Below, piece after piece: positions 20,961 through 32,297 of a stretch of DNA of 64,000 nucleotides (its first letter is position 1; every line of letters begins with the position of its first letter). This DNA is from Agelaius tricolor. Its lineage: Eukaryota > Chordata > Aves > Passeriformes > Icteridae. The translations under genes were made by a program, and so were the position numbers. The notes beneath the pieces are model-generated. The model saw nothing but the letters and a program-made list of their open reading frames with translations, was not told the origin of the DNA and ran no database searches. The stretch is from positions 882,001-946,000 of the forward strand of contig JALJCS010000034.1 in NCBI GenBank assembly GCA_023055355.1, in the 5' to 3' direction.

Positions 20961-21350
20961 CTGACTCTGCTCCGCGCTGCAATGGCGGCCGCTGGCAGGG
21001 CCCCGCTCCCCGGCCTGAGCCCCGGGAGGGGACAGAGCGCTGCGACAGCCGCCTCAGCCCAGCTCACCCTGTCCCTGCCCGGCCCCGCGTCCCCCGGAGC
21101 GCGCCCTGCAGCGCAGAACGCGGCCTTTGGGCCAGGAGCGGGGACAATGCCCTCGGCTCGGCAGCAGCGCCGGGAGGCAGCGGGCGGTGCCCTCAGGTGA
21201 GCGGCCGGAGGGGAGGGAGCTGGGCCGGGGGCACCGGGGCCGGGGGCACCCACAGGGGGCCGGGGCTGCTTTGGGCGCTGCTGCGTGGGACCCGCTGCGG
21301 GTGGCACGGCTCTGTCCCGGGCCTTGCGGCTCTCTGGGATCGTGTGCCGT
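20640..21350. promoter_or_regulatory. CpG island, probable promoter
   Basis: This stretch is GC-rich with many CpG dinucleotides, unlike the CpG-poor GC-rich DNA to its right. It contains the 30-bp minisatellite at one end and a plausible first exon with a strong splice donor at 21,197. No TATA box is evident, as is common for CpG-island promoters. Confidence 0.6.
21147..21196 (+). CDS. candidate first coding exon (16 codons) in CpG island
   Basis: An ATG at 21,147 opens a frame reading MPSARQQRREAAGGAL and is followed by CTCAG|GTGAGC, a near-perfect donor. The setting (CpG island, short arginine- and alanine-rich start, strong donor) is typical of a vertebrate first exon. No matching second exon could be recognised in the following 8 kb, and an antisense LTR starts only 600 bp downstream. 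It could equally be the remnant of a promoter whose gene is elsewhere, or chance. Confidence 0.3.
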
Positions 21351-21354
21351 GGAA

Positions 21355-21816
21355 TGAAGGTGGGGCTCGTCCCAGCTGCGGGAACAGCGTTTTATTGGGT
21401 GAGAAACAGAGTTCACTCTCTAGAATTTTTACACGTTTGTTAAGGGATAAAAGGCAGCGCTGGGGTGCTTGGCTGTTTGCCAGGAGCACCCGGTTCCCTT
21501 AAACCGTGTTCTCTAGATTCTGTTCCATTGCAGTGGGGTGTGCATATTCATTAGAGTTTATACATATTCAAAGAGTCCTTTCAGTTTAGATGTTCTTTTG
21601 CTTGGTTGGAACCTTCGTGCCATCTTGTGGATTAAACCAATATACTTTATTTCTTCCTGTGGTGCCATCCTGTCTTATTTTCACTCCCTCGTTATTTGAT
21701 AACGAGGGTCAGTAAATTTTTCCTTTTTTTTTTCAGTGCTCTGGTTTCTGTTTCTGTTATCTTGTGTTTCAGATAAGATTGTCCCCAGCTGTGGGAAATC
21801 ACCTCATTATCTGACA
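21355..21816 (-). mobile_element. solo LTR, antisense, with hairpin
   Basis: Read on the minus strand it begins TGTCAGATAATGAGG (21,816), contains a TATA-like CTTTTATCC, an AATAAA signal in CACCCAATAAAACGCTG and a U5-like end GGGACGAGCCCCACCTTCA. This order fits a retroviral LTR and resembles a songbird LTR I recognise. A perfect 10-bp inverted repeat with a 3-bp loop (21,686-21,695 / 21,699-21,708, CCCTCGTTAT) lies in the U3-like part. No target-site duplication was visible, so the ends are approximate. Confidence 0.65.
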
Positions 21817-24800
21817 CCATTTTCTGAGTTCCTTACATGTAACAGCATTTGAACATTTCACAGTCTCTATTATAGTCTATTATAGTATTACAGTCTAAAA
21901 TAGTATCTGTTACAGTGCTGTTTATGAAAGCTGTGCAGTGCATACACAAAATGACAGATGATCCTTGATCCAGAGCAGTAGTTACAGACTGTCCCCTCTC
22001 GGGAGTTTTGTGCTCAATAACACCGTGCCACAGCTCAGACATAAATGGCAAGGGCAAGAACTGCATTTGTTCTGTTCCATTCTGGGCTGGGCTGAGCTCT
22101 GTTTGCCGGGAAGCAGCGGGATGGGTGTCCCTGTGCCCACCCCCCTGGGTCCCAGAGAGAAGCTGCTCCTGTGGCTGCAGCTGAGGGGCACTGGGAAACC
22201 TGAACGGTCCTGATGGAAACCGATGCCAAACCGGGTTTGGTTGGGTTTGGGACTTGCCATTTTCCCCTGATCCGTGGGTTTTGCCTTAGGAAACAGGAAC
22301 TGGGCACCAGGACATTTTGTTAGCCTAGAAGGGAGGAGTTGGTTTGTATTTATTTCCTGAGGCACCTGGATCGATTTGGGTCTCAGTTGGCACCCGAGAG
22401 CCTCCTCTGTGTCCTGGGTGGGGTGGTGGCTACCAAAGGGGTAAAAGGTGGAGCAGGAGGGTGGGTGGAGAGGAGAGCAGTGGCTCTGTGGGGATTTGCA
22501 TCTGGAAAGGGCCCTCAGTTTCCTGGCGGGAGTCCTGGAATCAGAGCTGAGAGTCGCTGAGCAGTGAGGATCGTGCAGCTGCAGTGCCGAGAGTGCAGAG
22601 GCTGCAGTGGGCGTTGTCTGCTCGCTCTCCTGATGTCCCATCTCTAATGCTGGGCTGGCACCCAGGCACCTCCCAGGGCTGCACAGCCTCAGGGCAGGGG
22701 TGGTTTGTAAATGTTTTAAATGCTGCAGCAGCTCCCTCAGGCTGGAGGAGTGTGAGGATATCCAGCTCTGCCTTAGGGCTTGGAGCACGGCAAGGGTGCA
22801 GGGCTCACGGTCAGTCTTGTTTAAACACTTGTAATAGCAAAACATTTTAAAGCAGAGACTGTGAGGCAATAACAAAGGCGAGTGTGTGGCAAGGATAGGT
22901 CCGAGGTGTCTTTATTAAAGATCCACACTGCTGGATGTTGTGTCAGAGCCGTCTGGGGACAGAAGGTGTCCCCAGAACTTCATGAAGCCCTTGTTTCCTG
23001 CTGGCAGGGCAGGGGGTGAGCCCAGCCTCGGGGGCTGTGTGGCTCCTCCTGCCTGGAGCAGGGACAGCCCGTGGGGCTGAGCCCCAGAGGTTCAGTTGCT
23101 GGAGCAGGTGGGGATCTCTTTGTGCCTGGGAATTGTCGCTGCTGCGTTCCTGTCCCAGCTGCAGGGTTCCCTCAGAGCCCGTGCCCTGCAGCAGCACTGG
23201 GAGCTCCTGGGCTGGGCAGGGAGCAGCTCTGGCCTGGGGCTCTCAGTGCCATCAGTGCCCATGGAAAGCCAGCTGGGTTTGTTCTGCTGCCATCGGCCTC
23301 TCTGCTGTGCCAGCCTCGGTGCCAGGGCACAGAGCTGTGGGAAGGCTCCATCCCATCTGTGCCAAGCGCTGCCAGCGCTTCCAGCAGCGCTGCTGGGGCA
23401 CCAAGGGCTGCCTTTGGAGCCTGGCTGGCACAGAGGGTGACACACTCTGCCCTGCAGCACCCAGCTGCATCCCACAGCTGCACAGTTCAGCCAGCAGGGA
23501 GCAGAGTCAGCTCTGGGCCCAAACCAGGTTTTGTCGCCCAGAGAGCCCCTGAGCTTCCTGAGGCAGCACACAGATGTGCCCTGGCCTTTGGGGCTGATGG
23601 TGAGGGCTGCCAGGGCATTGTGATAAGGCTGAGCTGGAGCTTTCTTAGAAAAGCCATCAGCTGTAAGGAGAATCTCTGGCAAACAGGTGGCTGGGGCACT
23701 GGCTGGGAGCAGGTCCTGGGGTTTTCTCTTCTTTTCTTTAAGCTGTTCTTAAGAGGAGCCCAAAACTGCAAAATGGAAAGGAAGGGGGCTGTGGGGGTGA
23801 AAGTTGCTTTGCATTTTTTGAAGTGTTGCTGTGGATTTTGGTGTGTCAAGTGGCACTACCAAAACAGCATTGGAATAACCAAACTTCAGGACTCTGTGCT
23901 TAATTCCTTGAATGTGTTTGTGTGGGTGCAGGAAATGCCAAATCCCAAAGCAATTCCATGTCTGTAACTTCAAGTGCAACATCTTTAAAAGCAAGTGCTC
24001 AGTATGGGCTTTCCATGTGGGTGCAAATGGCCCAAGGCCTTTCTTGTGTCCCAAAAGCAAAAACCCTTTCCCTGGGAGGTTTTGGAGGGGATTCTCTTTG
24101 GGATTTCTTGTGGTGCAGCATCCCGGGTGTCCCTTCCTTTGTGCCAAGTCCAATGGGAAAGGATGGAATGGCTGCCACGTGGGCTCTGGGATAAAAATGG
24201 TTCTGTTCAAATGAGGTAGAGAATGCAAGATGAAAAATGAGCATCCTTTCATTGTCTGAAATAGTCAGGAATAAAAGTGCTGGCAAAGGACACGTTTGTG
24301 TTTGAATTGGTGTCACCTCTCCTGGGTAAAACCCCATAGTGAGCCAGCAGAGCAGAGCTATGAGAGCTGGGATCCTTGGACTTGCACAGTGGACTTAATT
24401 TTCTTTTCTCCTCTCTTTCAGGGCAGGAAAAATCATCCAACTCCTGCCACGTTTGCCCGAAGCTTTGGTGTTGGAGCAGCCAAAGGCAAGAGGCTTCAGC
24501 AGCAGGGCTCTGCGCTGGAGGGCTCTGGTCCTGCCCACGCTGTGGGGTGAGTCAGAGGGACACAGGGCTCCCCTTTTCCTCTCTGCTGGCATGAGCTGCC
24601 ATGGCAATGCCATTGCTGCCAGCCCAGCCCCAGCTGTGCCTGCTGGAGAAGGGCAGAGGTGCAGAGGCAGTGCCAGAGTTCCCTGGGGCTGCTGGAGCTG
24701 TGGTGCTGGCTGTGCCCTGAGGGCAGCTTGGGCATTGTCTGTGCAGCCCAGGGCTGCTCTGGGCCTTCCTTGGGGAGCTCTCAGTGCATGCCCAGCTCTG

Positions 24801-27800
24801 CCAGGGCTGGCAGCCGCTGCAGGGCTGGGTGACAGCCTCTGCTGGGGCTGGGGGCAGGCACGGCCCTGGCACAGGGGCAGGGGCAGGGCTGGCAGCATTT
24901 GGGAGCCGTGGGAGCAGAGTGAGGGGTGGTGCTGGGCACAGGGGTCAGCCTGTGCTGGTGTCAGCACAGCCCTGCAGGGCCCTGGCATCTGGGAGCAGCT
25001 CCAGCTCTCCTGGGGCCCAGGGATGGGCTCTGAGGGACTGGCTTTGCCTGTGCCTTTCCAGGGCAGCAGGAACAAGGGCAATGTGGTGCCAGAGCTGGGG
25101 CCCATCAGGCTGTATTTCCCTCTGGGAAAGCAGAACAGACTCTGGGCTGAGCTGAGTTTCCTGCAAGGGCTCAGAATCCAGGGAAAAGGGAGTTCAGGAA
25201 TTGCATCTGCTGCTGGGAACATTGCCTTAGGCTTGCTCAGTTTGTGTCTGTGAGCAGTGGGCTCTGGGCTGGAGAGGTGCTGTTGGCAGCAAAAGATGGA
25301 GTCCATGCTCTGCAGGGATGTGCAGGGAAGGACTGAGTGGGAGGGAAGGGCAGTATTTAGAAATGAGATCAGCATTTCGCCCAGAATTGGGCTGCAGCAG
25401 TGATGGGGGTGGTTGGCTTTGCTCTGGGCCTTGTTATTCCTTGTGCAATTTGCAAATTCTGCTGCATGATTTCCTGTCCAGTATCTTTCTAACAAAAACT
25501 GACAGAAATTGAGGTTTAGGAGTAGAGCTGAGGTCCATTCACTGCACAATCTTGCCAAGGCTGGAGGACTGGGATGATGGCTGCTCTCAGCAAAGGTCAC
25601 TTCTCAATGCTGTGTCAGATTTGCCTCAGTGCTGGGCAGGAAAGGTGAGGGTTTGGATCAGGAATTGTGCAAACAAGGCCTGGGTGTGGTTGATTTGTTT
25701 TGTTTTTCAGTGAGCCAGGGCTGGCACAGGGAATGGTGCAGGTGCTGCTCTGGCACCAGAGCTGCTGCCCTTTGGAGCCATGTTCAAGGTGTGACCATAG
25801 AACACTTTGGGGGCTGTTTTCAGCACTCTGGGTTTCAGAACTGCTGTCCCCAGCCCGTTGCCAGCCCTGGGACATCTGCTCTGCTTCCAGGCTGTCCTTG
25901 CTGGAGCAGCCTGGTCCCTGCCGTGCCCAAGCCCTGAGACACAGAGGGAGCCCTGTGCCTAGGGGCCTTTGGCACCTTGTCAGGAACGTGGCAGCAGCCC
26001 CGGGAGCAGGCTGGAGGTGAGAACTGGGTGTTGGGAGCTGAGGAGTGCTCATCTGGGCTGGGGGGAAGGGGCAGGAGTTTCCATGCCCCTGGAGCTTTCC
26101 TGCTGGCATGGGGCAGCACAGGGAGCAGCATTCATTGTGCCCCTCCCACGGGCAGTGCTGGCCTGGGTGTCTGTGCTGTGCCACCAGAGCGTGGCACTTG
26201 GCTGCTGTCACTGCTGCCACTGCCAGCCCAGCTGGGGGCTGTGCCCTCCTGCCAGCCCCAGCCAGGAGCTCCAGGGCTGCCTCTGGGCCCTGCTGGGAGC
26301 GTTTGCTGGGAATGTGCCCCATCCCTGGGAGCGTCCCTTTGTCCCTGGGCTGCCAGCCAGAGCTTTGGGCTGCTCAGGCTCAGGCTGGGATTGCCAAAGG
26401 CACCGAGAGGGAGCAGCACAGGGAGGGTGCTCAGAGAGGGGCTGGCAGAGCCCAGCTGGCAGGCTGGGCTGGCTGCTGCAGGTGGGGCTGTGTGCACTGC
26501 AGGCAGGGAATGTCCCCTTCCCTCAGCAGCCCTGCAGATCCCAAGGGCTCCCAGAGCAGGATTTTATTCCTTACCTCCCTTTGTGGAGATTGATTCTCCA
26601 CATTGCCATGAGCAATTCTTGGATTTCTCTAGGAGCAAACCTCCCAGCAGAGCCAGATTGCAGTGGAGGCCAGAGCTGTGTTTGGAGCAGGGAGTGCTGA
26701 GAGCTGCGTCTGCCTGTGCTGCCCCAGCCTGAGCACAGGCACAGGGAACAGCCTGGGCAAAGGGATTGGGGCAGTGGCTGATGCCCAGGGAGAAGAACAC
26801 AAACCCACAGCCCTTCAGCCTGACAGTCCCCTCCACCCAGAGCTCAGCACACATCCTCACAGGGAAGCCCAGCAGCTGAAGGGAAAAAAAACCCACAGAA
26901 GAAAAAGGTGATTTATTGTGCTGTAAAGTTCTTTCAAGTTGTTATTAAAGCCCAACCAACATTTGCTCTTGCTTTTGGTTGGGTGAATAACGAGCAGTGG
27001 GCACAGGTGATGCCATTCATGTGGCTGAAAACCTGGTGTGATCTAGAGGGGATCCAAGAACTGTTTGTGTAGGGCAATGGAGTGTGAGGGGATGTCAGGG
27101 GCAGTGAGGTGGCATTTTGGAGGGAATTGCTGAGGTCATTGAAGGGAGACCAGCAGACAATTTCCCTGGGAAATCCCAGGCCCCTCAGGCCCACAGCCAG
27201 GACTCTCCAGGGCTGAGGGGGCAGCACTGGAGACTCCCTGTGGCCTCCTTCCTTGGCAGCAGCCAGCAGGGAAGGGAGAAGAGGATCCCTGTGGGATGAG
27301 ACTGCAGAGAGCGAGCAGAGGAGCAGCCTCGGGCTGGAGAAAGGCCAAGGGACCAACACGGTGGCACCAGGGCACCTGTGAGGAACAGAATGGACACTTG
27401 GAGGCCACATGGAGGTGAGGAGTGCATGGTTTGGGCAAAATGTCAGTGAATCTCCAGAGAGATAAGGAGGGGATATTTAGGAGGGAAACGCTGAGGTGAT
27501 GAGTTCACCCAGCCTGGCACAAGGTGTGTTTGCACAGGCTGGGGCCAGAGGTGGGGGTCAACCCAAAGCCAGCCCTGCTCAGCCTCTAAATCCCAGGATA
27601 AGATGTACAGGCTGCCCACTGAGGGATTAAAAATACATAAAACTGAAACCAAGAGCATTCATGAGATTCTTGGGAATCCCATTAACTTGTTGGCAGAGCT
27701 CTTGACACAGTTTGGAGCTTTGATGACAAGAATGCATTTCTTTATTTGGATTATTCACTGTGTGGGATAGGGGGTTTGTTTGGATTTTAAGGCCCTCATG

Positions 27801-29640
27801 GTGGCTCTGACACTGCTCAGGAGCTGGTAGAGAAGCAGAGTCAGAGCTCCTGGCAGGCACAGGGTGTTTTCCCCCATAGTGGATTGTGGAGCAATTGTCT
27901 GGGACCTGGATTGTCCCTCTGGGTGATGCCACTTGCTGTGGTTTGTATCATTCCATCCATTTAATTCCCAAAACTTCTCAGCCCAGGGGTTGGAGCTGAC
28001 AGGGCAGGACAAAGATTGTTCTCTGTGTGGTGCCCAGATTTGGGGTTCCCTGTCAGCTGTGCCAGTTCTGATGAATTCCACCCATAGCCCCAAATTCCCT
28101 GCTCCATTCCCGCTGCAGTAACCTCCCAGTGCCCCATGGAGTGTGGGCATTCCCATGCAGAGCTGCTGCCTTGGACAGCAGCTGTGTCAGGAGCCAGCAG
28201 AGCTTCCAAGGAAGCTCAGCAGCACAGGGCCAAGGCCAGGGTTCTATTCCATAGAAGTGGCTGTTGAGAACCCTCAGCCCAATGGTGTCCCTGGGCTCAC
28301 TGGCCAGAGCTGCCTGGAATGGAGCCCATTTCACCCCCCTGAGCTCCAGGATGGAGAAGATCCAGTGGATGGTTTAGAGCAGGAGAAGGCAGTGGCCAGA
28401 TGTGCTCCCAGCCTGAGCTGAGGCAGCCCCTGTGCCCAGGGGGGGACATCTCTCCCTGCAGAAGCTCAGCTCCTTTCAGAGCCTCAGCAGGGGCCTCTAC
28501 AAATTCTTTTCTCTCAGGAAAGGGATGCACAGCTTTGTCTTCAGCACACCTCCAGTGGCACCTACCTGGGAAAGCTTTCCATCACTTCTGCACTTCCAGC
28601 TGGATCCCTGGAAAACTCTGAACTCCATCCCACTGATTTTCAGGTACCTCTGAGGGCTGCTGCCTGGGATTGAACATCTGTGGGGGAAGATGGCCTTGGC
28701 TTTGATGCTGCTGATGGCCGATGGCCTCGGGCTGGGGAGGAGGGAAGGGATTTGGGGTGGCTGGGCCGCAGCTGGCAGCTGTGTGGGAGCTCTGAGCCAG
28801 GAGCTGCTGCTGAGCCCCTCTGCAAAGGGCCCGTGCCTCCATTCCCAGCAATGCCAGCTGCTCCTTGGGGTCCTGCTGGGCTACTGGTGGTCTCTGTCCG
28901 GGCTGAAGCATTTCCAGGGGCCTGCTCAGAGCAGCCCCTGGCCCAGGAGCCACGGTGCAGGCACAGCTCCTCCCCTGCAGATGCCAAAGACACGAGGTGC
29001 TGCTGCCTTTCAGGAGCTCCTGGCCTCCTCCTGCCCTGCGCTCCCAGCCAGCTGGGACACAGCCAGGGAACACCAAGGAGCATGGCTGGCAGCCAGCAGG
29101 AGACACCGAGGCCCCTGGGCCAGAAAAACAGCCCTGGCCTCAGCAGCCAGCATGGTTTGGAGCTGGCAACACTCACCTGCAGGCAACGCCCCCCGGCACT
29201 CTCCAGAAGAGCTTTGGCCACGGAGCAAGGTAACCCTCAGGGCTTGTCTTGTTGGCTTCTTCCTGGGGAAACAAAGGGACATTGTGGGAGCACATTTACA
29301 GCTGCTGGGGAAATCCTGGCAAGGGCAGAACAATCAGGGCTATGGGGAAGAGTTTGGTGCTGCCATGTTGAGTGCCAGCCAGTTCTGCCCCACAGCCATT
29401 GCAGGGGCTGCTGTGTAAAGCAGCAGTAGCAGAAGGGAAGGAGCTGCATTTGCAGAGGAGTTCTCTTAGTGGCAGCAGTCATTGCCATCCCACACAGGGC
29501 CTTTGGAACAGCCCTGGGATTGGCCCAGGTGTTTGGAGCAGGGTGCTGAGAAGGCCAAAATTCTGGGTTTGATGCACAGCTGGGCCAGTCACTTCTCACA
29601 TTTGACTTGATGATTCCCACGGCTCTGGAAATAAAGAACA
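21817..29640. other. GC-rich, CpG-poor, stop-poor DNA without supportable genes
   Basis: Composition is dominated by CTGGG, CCAG, CAGCAG and GGCTG words with few CpGs and few TA dinucleotides, so long open frames occur by chance on both strands. Isolated acceptor-like and donor-like sites exist (for example an acceptor before 24,421 and GCAAG|GTAACC at about 29,229), but no exon matches a protein family I know. It resembles introns of compact avian microchromosomal genes. Confidence 0.5.
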
Positions 29641-30660
29641 AATCGTTTGCACTGCTTTTTAACCCATGGGGTTTTTCCTAGCGTTTCCCTGGGGCTCCAG
29701 TCCCACCCCAGGCACAATGGCAGCGGGAGCAGCAACGCCTCGGCCCCAGCGGCCGTCCCAGAGCGGCTGCTCGTGGCTGGGAAGCTGCAGCCCCCAGCAG
29801 GGGCTGCGGGCACGGAGCAGGGGCTGCGGGCGCTGGGGCTCGTAGGGGAGCGCGGCGCTCGTGGCGTTACCGGGCCGGGGGGGCTGCGGGGCGGCGCCGT
29901 GTCCGCCAGGGGGCGCCCCGCGGGGCGGGCGGCGGCGCTGAGCGAGCGGCGATGCCCATGGGGTCCCGGGGCCGGTACGGGCGGTCTCGGTGTCCTTCCC
30001 GCTGCCAGCCGCGATCCAGAGGCTGCTCCGGGCAAGCGTCGTCCTCCTGGCGGCCATGGCAGCGGCACGGCACCGGCTCCCTGCCGCCGCAGCCGGAGCG
30101 TGCCTGGAGCCCCGGCGAGACCCAGCCCCGCACTGGCCGCAACCGGAGCGGCAGCGCTTGTCCCGGAGCGGCTTTTCCCGACCGCAGCGATAGTGGTCCC
30201 GATGCCAGCCCCAATCCTACCTCGATTCTCTGGCCTTGGCACCCATACCCTGCCCGCCGAGAAAGAAGCAGCTCGGCCCAGCTTCCACAAGAAATACCGG
30301 CAGGACCAGGATACGAATTCCCAGGCCTAAATCCCCGTCCCGGTCCCGGTCCCAGCCGAGCGCCGTGGACCCCGCGCAGCACCAGCAGCAGCCCCCGATT
30401 GGGATCTCCGCACAGCGCTCCGACCGACGCTCCCGCCGCCTCCCGGGATGAGCATCCCGCGCAGAAAACGGGACAGGCGCCGATCCGCCGGGATTTATGG
30501 GCGGGCGGGGGGCGGGGGGGAGGCGGGGCCCTGGGGGCGGGGCCGGCACAGGTGCGAGGGGCGGGGCCGGCACAGGTGTGAGGGACCCCAGTGCGGCTGC
30601 GCGGGGCGGGGCCTTGGGGGATTTAAGGCGCGGGGAGGCCACGGCGGAGCCATTTGCTCC
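29640..30660. promoter_or_regulatory. CpG island leading into a GC-box promoter
   Basis: CpG density rises sharply from about 29,720. The island contains a CTCF-like site (29,903-29,917) and repeated GGGGCGGGGC boxes from about 30,524. It directly precedes the left copy of the two-exon unit described below. Confidence 0.65.
29903..29917 (+). promoter_or_regulatory. CTCF-like motif
   Basis: CCGCCAGGGGGCGCC matches the core of the vertebrate CTCF consensus in the forward orientation. A similar site with the same CGTGTCCGCCAG left flank is at 32,949. Binding cannot be judged from sequence alone. Confidence 0.55.
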
Positions 30661-31340
30661 TGGGCGTTGGGTGAGGGAGGTTGCTGCCGGCCGGGGCCCT
30701 ATATTTCTTTTTCTCTGCGTTTCTTTTCTCCTGCGTTTCTGTTGTGTTGTATTTCTGTGTATTTCTCCTTTCTACCCTCCCTTCCACCCCTCCCCCACCC
30801 CCTACACCCTCCCCCCCCCCAAACCCCCCCCCCTCCCTCTCCCCCCTAGCCCTCCCCTCCCTCCCCCCCTACGGCCGCCCCTCTCTCATTCTCTACCCCA
30901 CCTACCCTACCCTACTTTCCCATCCTCTGCCTTCCCTCCCCAGCCGGACTCCCCCCTGACCCCGCTCCCAGCTCCCCCTTCCCCCCCACCAGTCGCTCCC
31001 CACCCGCCCTCAATCCCGCTCCTTTCTCCAGCCTGCCTTCCCCCCAGCCCCGTCCTCTGCTGTCCTGCACACCCCGATCTCTGCGCACCTTCTTCTCCGT
31101 TCCCCTGTTCTTGTTTTCCATTCCCCACTGTCCTCCTTTTCTCGCAGCCGCGGGGCTCGGGGTGCCGGGCAAGAATAAAGCCCTGAGGGCCGGAGCCCGG
31201 CGCCCCCGGCCTCGCTGGGGTCCCCACACGGGGCCGGAGCCGCTCTGCGGGTCCCCCCATTGCAGTCCAACACACCGCCCGACACCGCCGGGGCTCCGGC
31301 TTTCCCAACATCACACTGGGGGGGTCCTGGGGTGGGGGGC
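30524..31340 (+). ncRNA. left copy of a two-exon transcription-like unit (unknown)
   Basis: The upstream part has several GGGGCGGGGC boxes, two of them in the tandem GGGGCGGGGCCGGCACAGGT, and an ATTTAAGG TATA-like element at about 30,620. A short first exon containing GCCATTTGCTC ends GCGTTGG with donor GTGAGG at 30,671. A 477-bp intron becomes strongly pyrimidine-rich and ends TTTTCTCGCAG at 31,147. The second exon starts CCGCGGGGCTCGGGG and has AATAAA at 31,174-31,179. No conserved open frame links the exons, so a non-coding RNA or the promoter and terminus of a retroelement are the main options. The second exon is duplicated inverted at 32.0-32.3 kb and diverged at 39.4 kb. Confidence 0.4.
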
Positions 31341-32297
31341 CCGAGTTACAGGGGCCCCCTCATTAGGAGGGGGTCCCAGGGGGGAGGGGGGGGATAGGAG
31401 GGGCCCCCTCCGGAGGAGGGGGTCCCTGGAGGGGGGTGGGGGAGGGCCCCCTCCGGAGGAGGGGGTCCAGGGGAGGGGGCGAGGCCTGGGGGTAATACCC
31501 CCCCCCAGGCCCCGCCCCCTCCCCTGGACGCCCTCCTCCGGGCGGGGTCCCGCCCCGGCCCCCTCCAGGGACCCCCTCCTCCGGACCGGGGCCCGGGGGG
31601 AGGGTGGGGCGGGCGGGGACAGGACGGCAGGGGACGGTCGTGTGTCTGGCAATTTTTTTTTTTTTACGTGAGCTCACGCTGCAGAGTGACGTGCCCGCCC
31701 CTGCTTCCCCCCCACCCCACCCGCCCTCCCCCCCTCCCGGGCCCCGGTCCGGAGGAGGGGGTCCCTGGAGGGAGCCGGGGTGGGACCCCGTCCAGAGGAG
31801 GGGGTCCGGGGAAGGGGGCGTAGCCTGGAGCGGGGACTACGCCCCCCCAGGCCCCGCCCCCTCCCCTGGACCCCCTCCTCCGGAGGGGGCCCTCCCCCAC
31901 CCCCCTCCAGGGACCCCCTCCTCCGGAGGGGGCCCCTCCTAACCCCCCTCCCCCCTGGGACCCCCTCCTAATGAGGGGGCCCCTCCTGACCCCCCCCTCC
32001 CCCCCTGGGACCCCCTCCTAACGAGGGGGCCCCTCCTAAACCCCCCTCCCCCCTGGGACCCCCCTCCTAATGAGGGGGCCCCTGTAACTCGGGCCCCCCA
32101 CCCCAGGACCCCCCCAGTGTGATGTTGGGAAAGCCGGAGCCCCGGCGGTGTCGGGCGGTGTGTTGGACTGCAATGGGGGGACCCGCAGAGCGGCTCCGGC
32201 CCCGTGTGGGGACCCCAGCGAGGCCGGGGGCGCCGGGCTCCGGCCCTCAGGGCTTTATTCTTGCCCGGCACCCCGAGCCCCGCGGCTGCGAGAAAAG
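31136..32297. repeat. large inverted repeat with almost identical arms
   Basis: The left arm (31,136 to about 31,385) is the reverse complement of the right arm (about 32,045 to 32,297); by eye they differ by a single G over roughly 245 bp. The arms contain the AATAAA exon of the two-exon unit. Sequence outside the arms diverges immediately, which argues against a simple fold-back assembly artefact. The 0.66-kb core is G-rich on the left and C-rich on the right. Confidence 0.9.
31386..32044. repeat. G-rich/C-rich palindromic core with nested hairpins
   Basis: GGAGGGGGTCC-type words alternate with GGGGCCCCCTC. Two nested hairpins are visible: about 31,467-31,530, where GGTCCAGGGGAGGGGGC meets its complement around TAATA, and about 31,807-31,880. 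The middle holds a T11 tract (31,652-31,664) and GTGAGCTCAC. Runs of four or more G are spaced closely enough for G-quadruplex formation. Open frames here are compositional artefacts. Confidence 0.75.

Noticed and set aside
20288..21502. 404-codon frame on the plus strand and antisense frames
   Set aside because: Created by a 30-bp repeat (a multiple of three) and CpG-rich, stop-poor DNA.
24395..25600. 401-codon minus-strand frame
   Set aside because: In stop-poor GC-rich DNA with equally long antisense frames; no domain, no consistent splice context.
30497..31186. 229-codon proline-rich frame
   Set aside because: Covers the polypyrimidine intron of the two-exon unit; composition artefact.
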